Below, piece after piece: positions 1 to 9,395 of a stretch of DNA of 33,789 nt (positions are counted from its first letter, which is position 1; each line of letters begins with the position of its first letter). Source of the DNA: Chitinophagaceae bacterium (GTDB lineage Bacteria > Bacteroidota > Bacteroidia > Chitinophagales > Chitinophagaceae); assembly GCA_947447825.1 (NCBI GenBank), contig CANFLL010000046.1, positions 1 to 33,789 on the forward strand, written 5' to 3'. Under the pieces are notes generated by a model, which saw nothing but the letters and a program-made list of their open reading frames with translations, ran no database searches and was not told the origin of the DNA. The translations under genes were made by a program, and so were the position numbers.

Positions 1-149
1 ACAGTTTTGCTCTCGTCTTTCACATTTTCGATACTTCATCAACGGTTCATTTACATTCAACTCCATTACACGCACCTGATGCCTTGCGACACCTTTTAAC
101 CCAAACGCTCAATACCGTTTCTTTTCAAAACAGCACCTTTGGGCGGTTT

Positions 150-175
150 GTACACTCCTGCTGTAAGGCGTGTAC
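150..175. repeat. Inverted repeat (hairpin)
   Basis: GTACAC pairs with GTGTAC and, after one unpaired base on each side, CCT pairs with AGG around the loop GCTGTA. There is no T-run after it on either strand, so it does not look like an intrinsic terminator. Its role is unknown. Confidence 0.5.
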
Positions 176-630
176 GATAGACCTACTATCATCATTCATA
201 CAATTACGAAACAATCGCTTGCGCTCTTGTTTCTCGTGACACACTGAACTTTGTGGTAAAGCTCCTGAGTGGTAACTTTTTGTGTCTTTGTGTTGAGAAA
301 AAAAATACTGTAACTATTAAGGGGGTATTATTTCTTTAGAACTACCATTAGGGGACTGCGAAGCCTTAGTTTCCATAGTTTTTTTCTTGTGTACTCAGTG
401 GAAAATAATCCCTGAACAGTTACGAAAGTAATTGTTTTGATTTGGTAGGCAAAAAGGAGGAGGAGGATCTATTTCATTTCAATCTCACCCAAGTGTAGAT
501 ATGCAACGTAAAAAAGATTCTAATTCTCCTTTGCACGATATTTCTTTGCGTACTTTGAAGTTAAATATCCCTCATAAAAAACTATGAAAAGTGACGTTTA
601 CTTCAATTCAACTAGACAAAACCAACAACT

Positions 631-723
631 TTGGACTTATGACTTTGACTTTCAACTTTTGACTTATGACTCTCGACTTTTGACTTTTGACTTATGACTT
701 TTCACTTTTCACTTTCAACTTAT
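631..723. repeat. Short-period degenerate repeat (GACTTTT / GACTTATG)
   Basis: Roughly ten imperfect copies of a 7-10 base word (GACTTTT, GACTTATG, CAACTTTT, CACTTTT) run directly up to the stop codon of the next gene. A shorter stretch of related words occurs at 23699-23731. It is non-coding and probably a slippage-prone simple repeat. Confidence 0.6.
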
Positions 724-730
724 GCCCCCC

Positions 731-2245
731 TTAATGGTGCATCAATTTGGTAATACTGTTAAACAAAGTGTTGGTACTGGTAAGAATAACAAGCACTCCC
801 ACACCAATCAAAACTTTCTTTACAGGTATTTTTCCCACTAGTCTTGCTGCAATTGGTGCTGCAATCACACCGCCGAAGATTAAACCAAGTACATCAAAAA
901 TTGGGATGTGTTTAAGAAGTATAAAGAAAGTTGTGGCACTAGCAAACACTACAAAAAACTCAGCTAAACAAACAGACCCTATCACATAGCGGGTGCTTTT
1001 ACGTTTAGAGATTAGGGTACTGGTAACCAACGCCCCCCAACCACCGCCAGCAAAAGCATCTAGAAAACCACCAGCACTAGCTAACCAGCCTGCCCCCTTC
1101 ACTTTATCTTGCTGAATACGTTTACTAAATGCTTTACGAATAATGTAATAGCCTAAATAGATAGTATAGAACGAAAGTGGAATACGTACATAAGTAGAAT
1201 ATTCCTTTGCATAAACAGCCAAGGTAGCCCCCAAAACTGCACCAAGCACACCCGGAATAACGAGTGCCCTAAAAAGCTTTTTGTTGACATTTCCAAAACG
1301 ATGGTGACTGTAGCCAGAAACACCACTACTAAAAACCCTAGCCGAGTGAACCCTACTACTAACTATTGCTGGGTTTACGCCAATGGCTAATAAAAAAGTA
1401 GTAGAGATGGTACCATAACCCATTCCTAAGCTGCCATCAGTCATTTGTGCAATGAAACCAGCCAACATCATCAATAAAAAAGAGTTTAAATCAATGTATT
1501 GCGGTAGAACTTTAATACCTGTTTCTATTGCATTATAAGGAATAAATGTAAATAAAGCATGCCCAACAATCATAAAAACAAACGCAAGCAAACACCATTT
1601 TACAATTTCTTGCCATTTCTTTTGCTCTGGCTTGTCGTACTTTATTTGCTCTTGTTTCTCAACAAGCGTTTTGGTGACTTCATTCAAAGTGTTCACTTTA
1701 TTTTCGAAATCGCCCTTCAATTGGTTTCGGTATTTCTGCATATTATCTAGCAGTTCATCAATTTGTTCGGGCAACACCTCATTCATCAATTCCTTAACTC
1801 GCTTGGCAATCGTTGGCGACTTTCCATTAGTGGAAATAGCAATTTTTAAATTTCCCTTTTTAACGATACTTCCTAAATAAAAATCACATAAGTCTGGCTT
1901 GTCGGCAGCATTAATTAATAATCCTTTTTGTTTAGTATCTGAAGCAATGATGGTGGCTAATTCAATATCATTAACTGCGGCAATAACCAAATCTTTATTG
2001 TCAATATCGGAAATATGATAAGCTTTCTCAACTAACTTAATGTTGGGATAATTTGAAGCAAGGTTTTTTATGTCTTCACTTATAGTGATGCCCACTAACG
2101 TAATGTTTGTAGCTGGAGAATTATTCACAACCGCTTGAAGCTTTTCGAGACCAATAAATCCGCCCCCTACTATCAGCAATTGAAGCTTTTCTAACTTTAA
2201 GAAAACTGGGAATAGTGTGTTTGTTTGTTTCAAAAGTACTTCCAT
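731..2245 (-). CDS. Siroheme synthase (precorrin-2 dehydrogenase) domain fused to TSUP/TauE-SafE permease
   Basis: Residues 1 to about 160 look like the CysG-N/Met8 family, which oxidises precorrin-2 to sirohydrochlorin with NAD and can insert iron to make siroheme, the cofactor of sulfite and nitrite reductases. A Rossmann glycine motif GGGF lies at residues 27-30, followed by the family-typical AAVND, NAADKPDLCDF and IAISTNGKSPTIAKR. After a charged linker (about 165-210), the rest is hydrophobic with roughly eight membrane segments and resembles the TSUP (TauE/SafE, sulfite exporter) family, including the glycine-rich GFLDAFAGGGWGAL. The start codon was chosen because the conserved N-terminus begins there. 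The fusion joins siroheme biosynthesis to a probable sulfite or related anion carrier, so a role in assimilatory sulfur metabolism is inferred. No cys genes lie next to it. Domain assignment is strong; the transported substrate is unknown. Confidence 0.88.
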   Translation of the reverse strand: MEVLLKQTNTLFPVFLKLEKLQLLIVGGGFIGLEKLQAVVNNSPATNITLVGITISEDIKNLASNYPNIKLVEKAYHISDIDNKDLVIAAVNDIELATIIASDTKQKGLLINAADKPDLCDFYLGSIVKKGNLKIAISTNGKSPTIAKRVKELMNEVLPEQIDELLDNMQKYRNQLKGDFENKVNTLNEVTKTLVEKQEQIKYDKPEQKKWQEIVKWCLLAFVFMIVGHALFTFIPYNAIETGIKVLPQYIDLNSFLLMMLAGFIAQMTDGSLGMGYGTISTTFLLAIGVNPAIVSSRVHSARVFSSGVSGYSHHRFGNVNKKLFRALVIPGVLGAVLGATLAVYAKEYSTYVRIPLSFYTIYLGYYIIRKAFSKRIQQDKVKGAGWLASAGGFLDAFAGGGWGALVTSTLISKRKSTRYVIGSVCLAEFFVVFASATTFFILLKHIPIFDVLGLIFGGVIAAPIAARLVGKIPVKKVLIGVGVLVILTSTNTLFNSITKLMHH

Positions 2246-2444
2246 TAGCCTACAAAAATAGTGGGTTGGAATTATAACAGCAACTTTAATTTATACTGTA
2301 GTTTTCTCTTTAAGCTCACGAGCATTTGTGTGAAATGAGTGTTTCATTAATAAGAAAAGAATATTGCTTAAATAAATACTGTGAAATCCATATTGTTGTT
2401 TGACTTAATACCGAACACTTATCACTTAAAGTTTTCCAAGAAAT

Positions 2445-3320
2445 CTATTCGTTAGGCTCAATATGAATTAAAACATATCCTAATTGAGGAATTTCCTGTA
2501 GAAGGGTATCTTTTAAACGGTGCGCTATTATATGCCCCCTTTTCACTGTAATGTCTGCCAAAACAGTTGCATGTAAATCAACCTGAAACAACATTCCTGC
2601 TTTTCTAACATAGCATTTTTCAGTACCCACAACACCTTCCACGGTAAGAGAAACTTTTCTAATTTCTTCCACAAGATCATCATAAAGATGCTCGTCCATA
2701 ATTTCCCCAAGCGCAGGTCTAAAAATGAGGTAACTATTATAGAGAATAAACCCCGATGCAAACAAAGCTGCCCAATCGTCAGCAGTTTCATATCCTTTGC
2801 CGAAATACAAAGCAATTGAAATACCCACAAAAGCCGCAATAGAAGTAATTGCATCGCTTCTGTGATGCCAAGCATCTGCTTTTAGAGATGAGCTATTGGT
2901 GTCATTAGCCTTTTTCATCACTAACCGAAAAGAGATTTCTTTCCAAACAATTAATGGCGCAAGCACAAACAAAGTCCAAACCTTCGGTAAAGGGTGTGGG
3001 TTTCTGATGTTGATGATGCTTTCATAAGCAATAACTGTAGCAGAAGTAATGAGAAACCCAACCACTAAAAATGTAATTAATGGTTCTGCACGACCATGTC
3101 CATAAGGATGATTTTTATCGGCGGGTCTGTTTGCATACTTCAGACCGAACAACACTAAGAAAGAAGAAAATATATCTGTTGTAGATTCTATTGCATCTGC
3201 AATGAGGGCATAGGAGTTGCCAAAAATCCCTGCAAGAACTTTAATTATAGCCAGAGTTGCATTACCGATAATGCTAAAGTAAGTTGCTTTAATTGCTATT
3301 TGTTCGTGGGGAGTTGCCAT
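2445..3320 (-). CDS. Cation diffusion facilitator (CDF) family metal transporter
   Basis: This 291-residue inner-membrane protein matches the size and pattern of CDF transporters such as FieF/ZitB, which export divalent metals (Zn, Fe, Mn, Cd) in exchange for protons. The second membrane helix carries DAIESTTD, where E45 and D49 take the place of the DxxxD of FieF. NHPYGHGRAE is the typical His-rich loop, and the fifth helix has AWHHRSD, matching the HxxxD metal site. The C-terminal part (from about residue 205) is the cytoplasmic domain and ends with HIEPNE. The gene lies between the SPFH gene and the siroheme/TSUP gene on the same strand, with gaps of about 110 and 200 bases, so it need not share a transcript with them. 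Metal specificity cannot be read from the sequence. Confidence 0.9.
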   Translation of the reverse strand: MATPHEQIAIKATYFSIIGNATLAIIKVLAGIFGNSYALIADAIESTTDIFSSFLVLFGLKYANRPADKNHPYGHGRAEPLITFLVVGFLITSATVIAYESIINIRNPHPLPKVWTLFVLAPLIVWKEISFRLVMKKANDTNSSSLKADAWHHRSDAITSIAAFVGISIALYFGKGYETADDWAALFASGFILYNSYLIFRPALGEIMDEHLYDDLVEEIRKVSLTVEGVVGTEKCYVRKAGMLFQVDLHATVLADITVKRGHIIAHRLKDTLLQEIPQLGYVLIHIEPNE

Positions 3321-3430
3321 AAAATATCCAGTGGTTGTATGCTACGTTTATGCAAAAGGAACAAATATATGTTCCATAATTACATGCAACATTCTAAACG
3401 CATTTAAACAACTTCCACTCCCATTACCAA

Positions 3431-5347
3431 TTATTCATTAACACCTCCTACATCTTCTTTCTTTTTAGGATCCATCATCTCCATTAGTTTCAATCCTAAT
3501 AAGCCATCCATTGCAGAACCGCCACCATTATTTCCTCCAATTAGTACGTCGGGTATTAGTTTTATGTTGCCTTTAGCTAACTCTTCGGTGATCTTGTAGC
3601 GAGTAAAGTTTTCTCCACCCAATGCTTTCACTGCTAATTCATACGCTTCTGCTGTCGATTTACCAATGGCTAATATCTTACCCGCTTCGGCACTACCTGT
3701 TAAGGATATTTGTTCTGCTTGTGCGGCAGCTTTCAATTTAATCGCCTCCGATTCTGCTTGCGCTCTAGCTTTTGTAGCTTCAGCTTCTGCAAATGCACGC
3801 ATCTTAGTAGCTTCTGCTTCGGCTCCAACAGCTAGTTTTACACCAGCAGCATCACCTTCCGACTTTTTCACAGTAGCACTTGCTGTTCTTTCTGCAATCT
3901 CCACACTCTGTTGCGCCTTCACAATATCCTTTTGCATATCCGCAATGGCAGTTTCTTTTTCCATACCCTGCCTTGTTTCCTGTGCTTGCTTTTGGGTATC
4001 GTAAGTAACTTTTTGTTCTTCCGCAATCTTTCTATCAGTCAAGGTTTTCATCAACGATTCTGGCGGAACAATATCACCTATTAACGTATCCACAGCCGTT
4101 ACATTGTATTCATCCAATACTTTTTTAATCTGCTCTTTGGCAGATTCTTGTCTTTCTTTTCTAGTGCTTAAAAAGGAAATTACATCACTATCCTGCGCAG
4201 AGTTACGAAAATAGTTACCAATAGTAGGTTCCAAAACCTGCGAAACTAAGTTAACCATATTACCAAAACGAGCGATAACCTTTGGTGCTTCCGTGTTAGG
4301 AACGTGAATAATTTGAGAAACATCCAAATTAAAAGGAAAACCATCTCTTGAACGAACAGTAATGGTAGAGAGGTTTTTATCCAGATTATGTGCTTCACTG
4401 CGTCCACTTGCCCAGTTAAGAACAAGATTGGTTGTGGGTACTAGTTCCACTTTTGTGGTATATTTATTAACTGGATATTTTCCAGGTCCCAAAGGTTCAG
4501 CCCAAACACCTTTGAATCCTTTTTGTACTATGTTGCCATGTTTAAAATCTGCGCCACTCGTGTCCACTCCTTCTTGACCAATGTAGGAAATGACAACACC
4601 GACATAACCAATTGGAATGTCTGTCATTGGTGTTTCTTCCACCACCACAGCCCATGGATTTAAGTAGTACGAACCAGCCAATATAACCTGTGGTTGCAAT
4701 CCTCGGTTACCACTACTTTTAATGAACTTATCAAAGTCCTGAAAATTATTGTGCCCTTCCACTAGTTTACCTGCAATCTGGCCTTCTTCAATTGGCAAAC
4801 CGTCCAATGCAGTAACGATGCCAACCATACTTTCCTGAATCCGCACCATATCAGTAACTGAAACCTGAAACAATTGGGTATTTATCCGATAAGACCCTGT
4901 GGTTATAAAGGAAGTCTGCCGTCCTTTTTGTCCGCCATTATTTAGGAAAGCCTCTGCATCCTGAAAGTTATCACAGTCCACATGATGCGCCAAAATATTA
5001 CCTGTAGGAATCTCCGCACCATCTTTTGCCATGATTAATCCTATCTGTCCTTCGGGAATGATGGTAAATTTTTCCATCGTAACACCATATTGCCAGAACC
5101 ATTTACCAAAGTATAAACCAGGTGCTAATGCTTTTGCCTGAAAACCAGCTTCACCTTTTGTTGCAATAATTCGCCCATCGGGTAAAGATTTATTAAGACC
5201 AAACAAAACAAACTTTTTAGTAACAAGACCAATTTTGTCTTCAGGAACGATGACCATTCCGAATAAAAAACGAAGGATTAGTTTGTAGCAAACAATGGCT
5301 ACAACAAGTAAAATTAACCACCAAAAACCAAGGATTGGGTTAGACAT
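3431..5347 (-). CDS. Flotillin-like SPFH/band-7 membrane protein
   Basis: The N-terminus is a membrane anchor (residues 8-32), followed by VPEDKIGLVTKKF, the opening of an SPFH/band-7 domain. Similar EGQIGL and IPIGYVGV segments recur, suggesting a repeated beta-rich architecture before the SPFH core (about 310-440). From about residue 440 to 570 the sequence is Ala/Glu/Lys-rich coiled coil (AEAEATKARAQAESEA), as in flotillins and FloT-like scaffold proteins. The tail is Gly-rich, with a short C-terminal KKKEDVGG. Family members form large oligomers on the inner membrane and organise membrane microdomains or protease complexes. No NfeD partner gene lies next to it, which is a common neighbour elsewhere. 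The exact job is unknown. Confidence 0.85.
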   Translation of the reverse strand: MSNPILGFWWLILLVVAIVCYKLILRFLFGMVIVPEDKIGLVTKKFVLFGLNKSLPDGRIIATKGEAGFQAKALAPGLYFGKWFWQYGVTMEKFTIIPEGQIGLIMAKDGAEIPTGNILAHHVDCDNFQDAEAFLNNGGQKGRQTSFITTGSYRINTQLFQVSVTDMVRIQESMVGIVTALDGLPIEEGQIAGKLVEGHNNFQDFDKFIKSSGNRGLQPQVILAGSYYLNPWAVVVEETPMTDIPIGYVGVVISYIGQEGVDTSGADFKHGNIVQKGFKGVWAEPLGPGKYPVNKYTTKVELVPTTNLVLNWASGRSEAHNLDKNLSTITVRSRDGFPFNLDVSQIIHVPNTEAPKVIARFGNMVNLVSQVLEPTIGNYFRNSAQDSDVISFLSTRKERQESAKEQIKKVLDEYNVTAVDTLIGDIVPPESLMKTLTDRKIAEEQKVTYDTQKQAQETRQGMEKETAIADMQKDIVKAQQSVEIAERTASATVKKSEGDAAGVKLAVGAEAEATKMRAFAEAEATKARAQAESEAIKLKAAAQAEQISLTGSAEAGKILAIGKSTAEAYELAVKALGGENFTRYKITEELAKGNIKLIPDVLIGGNNGGGSAMDGLLGLKLMEMMDPKKKEDVGGVNE

Positions 5348-5981
5348 TTTAAAGATTTATATTAAGTTTCAAATTTAGTAGGAATGCAAATACGAATTAT
5401 CTATAAAGACTATTTTTATTGAAATATTTCAAAACAAATTACAATTAAGGGGGCATTTTAGCCAACAGGAATACAACTATTTAATAAAGAGCATAAAGAG
5501 GGAGTGTAGGATACAATTTGTGTAGAATTGCCAATATGAACTTTAAGCTTAGAATTAAGCTCCAATCCAAAAAATCAGCATTTCAGTCTGAGCTAATTAA
5601 AGGGGCAAACTAGATAATTTTGGTTTCGACAAACGCAACCTGATAACTGTTATTAAATAAGTTGTATGATTGATAATTGGCAATTAAAAAAAGCTTAATC
5701 AACCGATGTGTGCAACCGTGCCACTGAAGCAAAACAACCCAATCTACCATTCTTGTGTCCATTTTTACTTTATTATGTTCTCGGTGGTCAATCACCAAGG
5801 GAATCTTCAAAATGAAGTGAGCAATTTTCATTTCAATACGGTGTATTTTTGATTTATTACTTTCAACCTTCGAAGTAGTGCTAGTCATGTTAAAACATTT
5901 TAGTCTGTTATGTTAAATATTCAGTAAAAATCCATATTTTTATTGCTTCAAACGATTGATACATTTATACATTGCCATTTA
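5348..5981. other. Intergenic region
   Basis: This AT-rich stretch separates a minus-strand and a plus-strand gene and should hold the promoter of the plus-strand gene. The word AATTAAGGGGGCA (around 5450) and the near copy AATTAAAGGGGCAA (around 5596) resemble CCCCCTTAA near 725, suggesting a short dispersed motif. An open frame at 5610-5888 (minus) has no family resemblance and was not called. Confidence 0.4.
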
Positions 5982-6845
5982 ATGAAAAAACTTTCCGCCA
6001 TTTTTTATTTATTGCTTAAACCTATTGCCCATATAACCGATGAATCCAGAAGAAGAACCTTAATACTTGGATTTATAGCAGTTGTGGCTGCTTTGTTTAC
6101 TGGTATAATTGATTTCTTTCACCAGTTAGCTATTTCCACTTTACTAGACTTTTTGTTAGCGACAGGTTTTTCCATCCTAGTATTAATTGACTACAAACAA
6201 TGGAACATTAATGTTAAGATTGGCTATCTTCTGGTGTTTAATGTGTTCATATCGCTGGAAGTATTTGTTGAAGGTGTTGCTACAGCGTCTTACATGTATT
6301 TTTTTGTTGCCATAGTGTCTATGGCATTTATGCTAAATAAGAAAGGCCGATCAGATCCATACATACCTTATTATTTAGCCTTTATAGCCCTCAGTTATAT
6401 TCTATGTATTTATTACGCCCCCCAAAAGAGCCAGTTAGAAATTATTTCAGACAGTTTAGCTAGAGAAATTTTTATTACTAACGGAATAACGGTAATTGTC
6501 TTGCTCTCGATGTTTACTTATGTGGGGGTGAAAATGGAAAAAGATATTAGATTGGCTCTTTCTATTGAAAAAAATAGAGCTGAAGCACACGAGACAAAAG
6601 TGTTGCTCCAAAATACACATTTAAAAGAAATTGCTTTTATGAGTGCCCATTCATTACGATCTCCATTAACCAATATATTATCCATTTCTAAACTAATAAA
6701 CATAGACGCTATAACCTCCGAAAGAGATAAACTTTTAATTCAACATCTTCGAAGTTCCTCACTTGAATTAGACAGAGTTATTCATGAGATTGTGGCCAAA
6801 ACAGCTTCTGCAAATGAAAAAGATAATACTGATTTTGTGATTTAA
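5982..6845 (+). CDS. Membrane histidine-kinase-like protein with HisKA domain only
   Basis: The protein has about 287 residues from the ATG at 5982 (MKKLSAIFYLL). A TTG 39 bases upstream is in frame but less likely. Residues about 25-190 are hydrophobic with around six membrane segments and resemble membrane-embedded sensor regions. After a short coiled linker comes AFMSAHSLRSPLTNIL, a clear HisKA H-box with H223 as the phospho-acceptor, followed by the usual second dimerisation helix. The protein then stops, about 65 residues after the histidine, with no N, G1 or G2 boxes of an HATPase_c domain. The following 170 bases contain no remnant of one. It may be a kinase fragment, or a phospho-relay or dimerisation partner phosphorylated in trans. 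No response regulator is adjacent. Confidence 0.7.
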   Translation: MKKLSAIFYLLLKPIAHITDESRRRTLILGFIAVVAALFTGIIDFFHQLAISTLLDFLLATGFSILVLIDYKQWNINVKIGYLLVFNVFISLEVFVEGVATASYMYFFVAIVSMAFMLNKKGRSDPYIPYYLAFIALSYILCIYYAPQKSQLEIISDSLAREIFITNGITVIVLLSMFTYVGVKMEKDIRLALSIEKNRAEAHETKVLLQNTHLKEIAFMSAHSLRSPLTNILSISKLINIDAITSERDKLLIQHLRSSSLELDRVIHEIVAKTASANEKDNTDFVI

Positions 6846-7017
6846 CGTAAATCTATTTATTCCAAAAATCCTTATTTACCTGAAAAATAAGCGATAAGAA
6901 TCATTGAAAGTTGAATTTGTACGGCTGATAGATTTACATTTGATTCAATCTGAGATATTGCTAATCATCTTTGGTTTGTGAGTATTATTTACACATTTGA
7001 AACGAAAATAGATTTTA

Positions 7018-7452
7018 ATGGTAGTAGCAAAACACTTTAAATGGGAAGCGGCACACAGAATTCCTTGGCATAATGGCAAATGCAAACACCTGCATGGCCA
7101 CTCGTATAAAATGATAGTTGAATTTGAAGGGGAACTAAATGACAATGGCATCGTGATTGACTTTAATGATTTGAAAGCAATGGTAAAATCGCACATTGAA
7201 AGAATAGACCATACCACCATAATTTCAGAAAAAGATTCGGAACTAAAAGAAGTGTTTGATGATAAAAACTGGAAATATTATCTTCTGCCCTTCGATTCAA
7301 CGGCTGAAAATCTGTGTAAATATTTTGCGAACCTAATTATTACTGAAAATGAAGCTTTTCTTTTGAGCAATAAAATAGAATGGGTTGGGGTAAAAATCTA
7401 TGAAACTGAAACAGCTTATGCCTACACAAAAATTGTGTTAGGGGAGATTTAA
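7018..7452 (+). CDS. queD: 6-carboxytetrahydropterin synthase / 6-pyruvoyl-tetrahydropterin synthase family protein
   Basis: At 144 residues this matches the QueD/PTPS family, which converts 7,8-dihydroneopterin triphosphate to 6-carboxy-tetrahydropterin, the second step of queuosine (7-deazaguanine) synthesis. Zinc ligands H13, H26 and H28 are present in FKWEAAHRI and HLHGHSY. The catalytic Cys22 precedes the HLHGH motif, D64-H65 form the expected Asp-His pair (RIDHTT), and E129 lies in YETETAYAY. All key residues are intact, so an active enzyme is likely. The ATG at 7018 gives the normal family N-terminus. No other queuosine genes are nearby. A pterin-related role (PTPS-like) is the alternative, but the Cys and length favour QueD. 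Confidence 0.88.
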   Translation: MVVAKHFKWEAAHRIPWHNGKCKHLHGHSYKMIVEFEGELNDNGIVIDFNDLKAMVKSHIERIDHTTIISEKDSELKEVFDDKNWKYYLLPFDSTAENLCKYFANLIITENEAFLLSNKIEWVGVKIYETETAYAYTKIVLGEI

Positions 7453-7598
7453 GGTTAATTTATCCTGCTTATTTCTGACTTCTATGTGCATCAGGGGCAA
7501 TTAATAGCTGATGTTAGATAAAAAATTGCCACAGAAAAACCAGAAAAAAGCAATTAAATAATTATTGAGGGAAGAGCTGATACCATAATACTCTTTCT

Positions 7599-8351
7599 TC
7601 AATTATCTAACCAGTGCTTAAAATCGCTCACACGTTCCCTACTCACAATTCTTGCATCACCTTCTAGCAGTTTGGTATTGACTATAAGCCTGCCATTAAA
7701 ATAGGACTCCACCTTTTCTATGTACTTAATATTTACAATGACTTTTCTGTTGATCCTAAAGAAGTCATTGGGTTGTAGAAGTGTTTCTAATTCATCCAAA
7801 GTATAATCGATTGGATAGCGACCTTTCGGAGTAATTAAAAAGGAAAGGCTTTCCCTCGTTTCAAAACAATGTATTTCCTCCGTTTGTATGGTGGCAATTG
7901 CTGAACCAGCCTTTACCAAAAATCGTGTTTTGAATTGTTTATTAAGCTGTTGATAGGCCGTGGTAATATTTTCAATTAAATCCTTATTAGGAACTTTTTG
8001 TTGCTTCTTATATTTATCCAGTGCAAATTGCAAATCAGATAGGCTAATAGGTTTTAGTAAATAATCAATACTGTTTTGCTTGAAAGCCTGAATAGCATAA
8101 TTGTCGAAGGCGGTAGTGAAAATGATGGGGGATTCAATCTTTATTTGAGAAAATAATTCAAAACTATTTCCATCTGCCAGATGAATATCCATGAAAATTA
8201 AGTCTGTCTGAATCTCTGTTTTGAATGCGGCCAATGTACCCTTTACAGTATCGAAGTAGCCAACAATTTCAATATTGCTATCCACTCTTTGTAGCATCAA
8301 AGTGAGATGTTCTGCTGATAATTTTTCATCCTCAATAATTACTACTTTCAT
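7599..8351 (-). CDS. LytTR-family response regulator
   Basis: Residues 1-120 form a receiver domain with acidic E7-D8, phospho-acceptor D55 (FMDIHLADG), T80 and K100 (LLKPIS). Residues about 145-250 form a LytTR DNA-binding domain (FETRESLSFLITPKGRYPIDYTLDELE, then FFRINRKVIVNIKYIEKVE). The start codon overlaps the end of the sensor kinase gene by four bases (ATGA arrangement), so the two are translationally coupled. It is the last gene of the six-gene run that starts with the TonB receptor at 13761. Proteins of this class bind pairs of short direct repeats about 21 bases apart, and such a pair lies upstream of the receptor gene (13825-13855), so self-control of the operon is inferred. Confidence 0.93.
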   Translation of the reverse strand: MKVVIIEDEKLSAEHLTLMLQRVDSNIEIVGYFDTVKGTLAAFKTEIQTDLIFMDIHLADGNSFELFSQIKIESPIIFTTAFDNYAIQAFKQNSIDYLLKPISLSDLQFALDKYKKQQKVPNKDLIENITTAYQQLNKQFKTRFLVKAGSAIATIQTEEIHCFETRESLSFLITPKGRYPIDYTLDELETLLQPNDFFRINRKVIVNIKYIEKVESYFNGRLIVNTKLLEGDARIVSRERVSDFKHWLDN

Positions 8352-9385
8352 TTCTGTTTTATTAAAGGCAAAGAAACCATAAACTTACTCCCATCGTTGC
8401 TAATCTCTATTTTATCATCTGTAAAATAAGAATACCTCATCTGAATATTCCTCAATCCAATGCCTGAACTTTCTGTAACATCACTCCTTTTTTGTAGCTG
8501 GTTTTGTATTATCAAGAAATTATCAGCCGTAAATATAGAAACGTTTAAAGGCTTGGCTTGCGATGCCTCATTATGCTGAATCGTATTTTCCACCAACATT
8601 TGGAGGCACATAGGAGGCAGAAAGGCATTCATCTTTTTTGAATCAACATTAAAGTTGAAACTGATACTACTGTCAAACCTTATTTTCAATAGATAGATGT
8701 AATGATATAAAAAATCTAGTTCTTCTTTTAAGGATACTAATTCTGCATTCTTGCTATCTAAAGTATATCTGTAAACCTTGGATAGCTCATTAATAAAGGA
8801 CACTGCCTTATCCTGATTAATGTAAATTAATGAAGTAAGTACACTCAAGTTATTGAAAAGAAAATGAGGGTTTAGTTGGTTCTTTAGGTTTTGTAATTGC
8901 GCATTGGCACTTTCGGTTTTATACTTCTCCATTTCCAAAATGCTCTGCTTCCAGGAATTAAAAAAGTGAACTCCTGTTTCTGCCAACAAAATAGTTATGG
9001 CAATAAAGATTGCTGGAATGTAATGTGGATCCATTCCATGCGGTCTGCCAATGTCATCTCTATCAATGAAAAAGTGGGCAACCATGATTAAAATGGTCAA
9101 CATGGTGACAGTGTAAACAGTGCAATAAGCAAACTGCAAAGTCAACCTTTTCCTTGTTTCCTTCAACCACGAATATTGCTTATTCAGCCAATTATCAATC
9201 TGCAAATTCCCTTCCCATATAATAACGGTTACAATTGAGATGGCAATCATCTCCACTAATAATGGATGATGCTTTGGTTCAAATCCATCTCTATCAGGTC
9301 GGGGATGCAAAATTAATCTGAACAGCAGGGTGATAAATATCCCTGTGCAAATCATGTAAATAAACCTATTTTTCGACCTTGTCAT
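8348..9385 (-). CDS. LytS-type sensor histidine kinase (His_kinase family)
   Basis: This 345-residue protein has about four membrane segments in residues 8-140, a short coiled linker (150-170) and the His_kinase-type phospho-acceptor motif LNPHFLFNN with H174. An HATPase_c domain follows, with the N-box LVENTIQHN and the G-box SGIGLRNIQMRY. The periplasmic loops contain several His and Asp residues (for example HPRPDRDGFEPKHH near residues 27-40 and RDDIGRPHGMDPHY near 109-122) that could bind a metal ion. That is an inference from composition only. It overlaps the LytTR gene downstream by four bases and starts 10 bases after the SCO-like gene ends, so signal detection probably relates to the cargo of the same operon. 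Confidence 0.92.
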   Translation of the reverse strand: MTRSKNRFIYMICTGIFITLLFRLILHPRPDRDGFEPKHHPLLVEMIAISIVTVIIWEGNLQIDNWLNKQYSWLKETRKRLTLQFAYCTVYTVTMLTILIMVAHFFIDRDDIGRPHGMDPHYIPAIFIAITILLAETGVHFFNSWKQSILEMEKYKTESANAQLQNLKNQLNPHFLFNNLSVLTSLIYINQDKAVSFINELSKVYRYTLDSKNAELVSLKEELDFLYHYIYLLKIRFDSSISFNFNVDSKKMNAFLPPMCLQMLVENTIQHNEASQAKPLNVSIFTADNFLIIQNQLQKRSDVTESSGIGLRNIQMRYSYFTDDKIEISNDGSKFMVSLPLIKQK

Positions 9386-9395
9386 AACAAATACT

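Larger units (their letters stand above)
1..730. other. Intergenic region, no gene recognised
   Basis: No convincing open frame or known RNA was recognised on either strand. The stretch contains a hairpin (150-175), a short-period ACTTTTG-like repeat (631-723), and phrases of the type CTTTGTGGTAAAG and CTTTGTGTTGAG that look like the degenerate dispersed repeats of Bacteroidota intergenic DNA. It may hold the remains of an element that continues to the left of the window, but I could not identify one. Confidence 0.5.

Noticed and set aside
5610-5888. Open frame of 92 codons on the minus strand
   Set aside because: No family resemblance, odd composition (many His, Lys and Ile), no visible promoter and no supporting neighbour; most likely chance.
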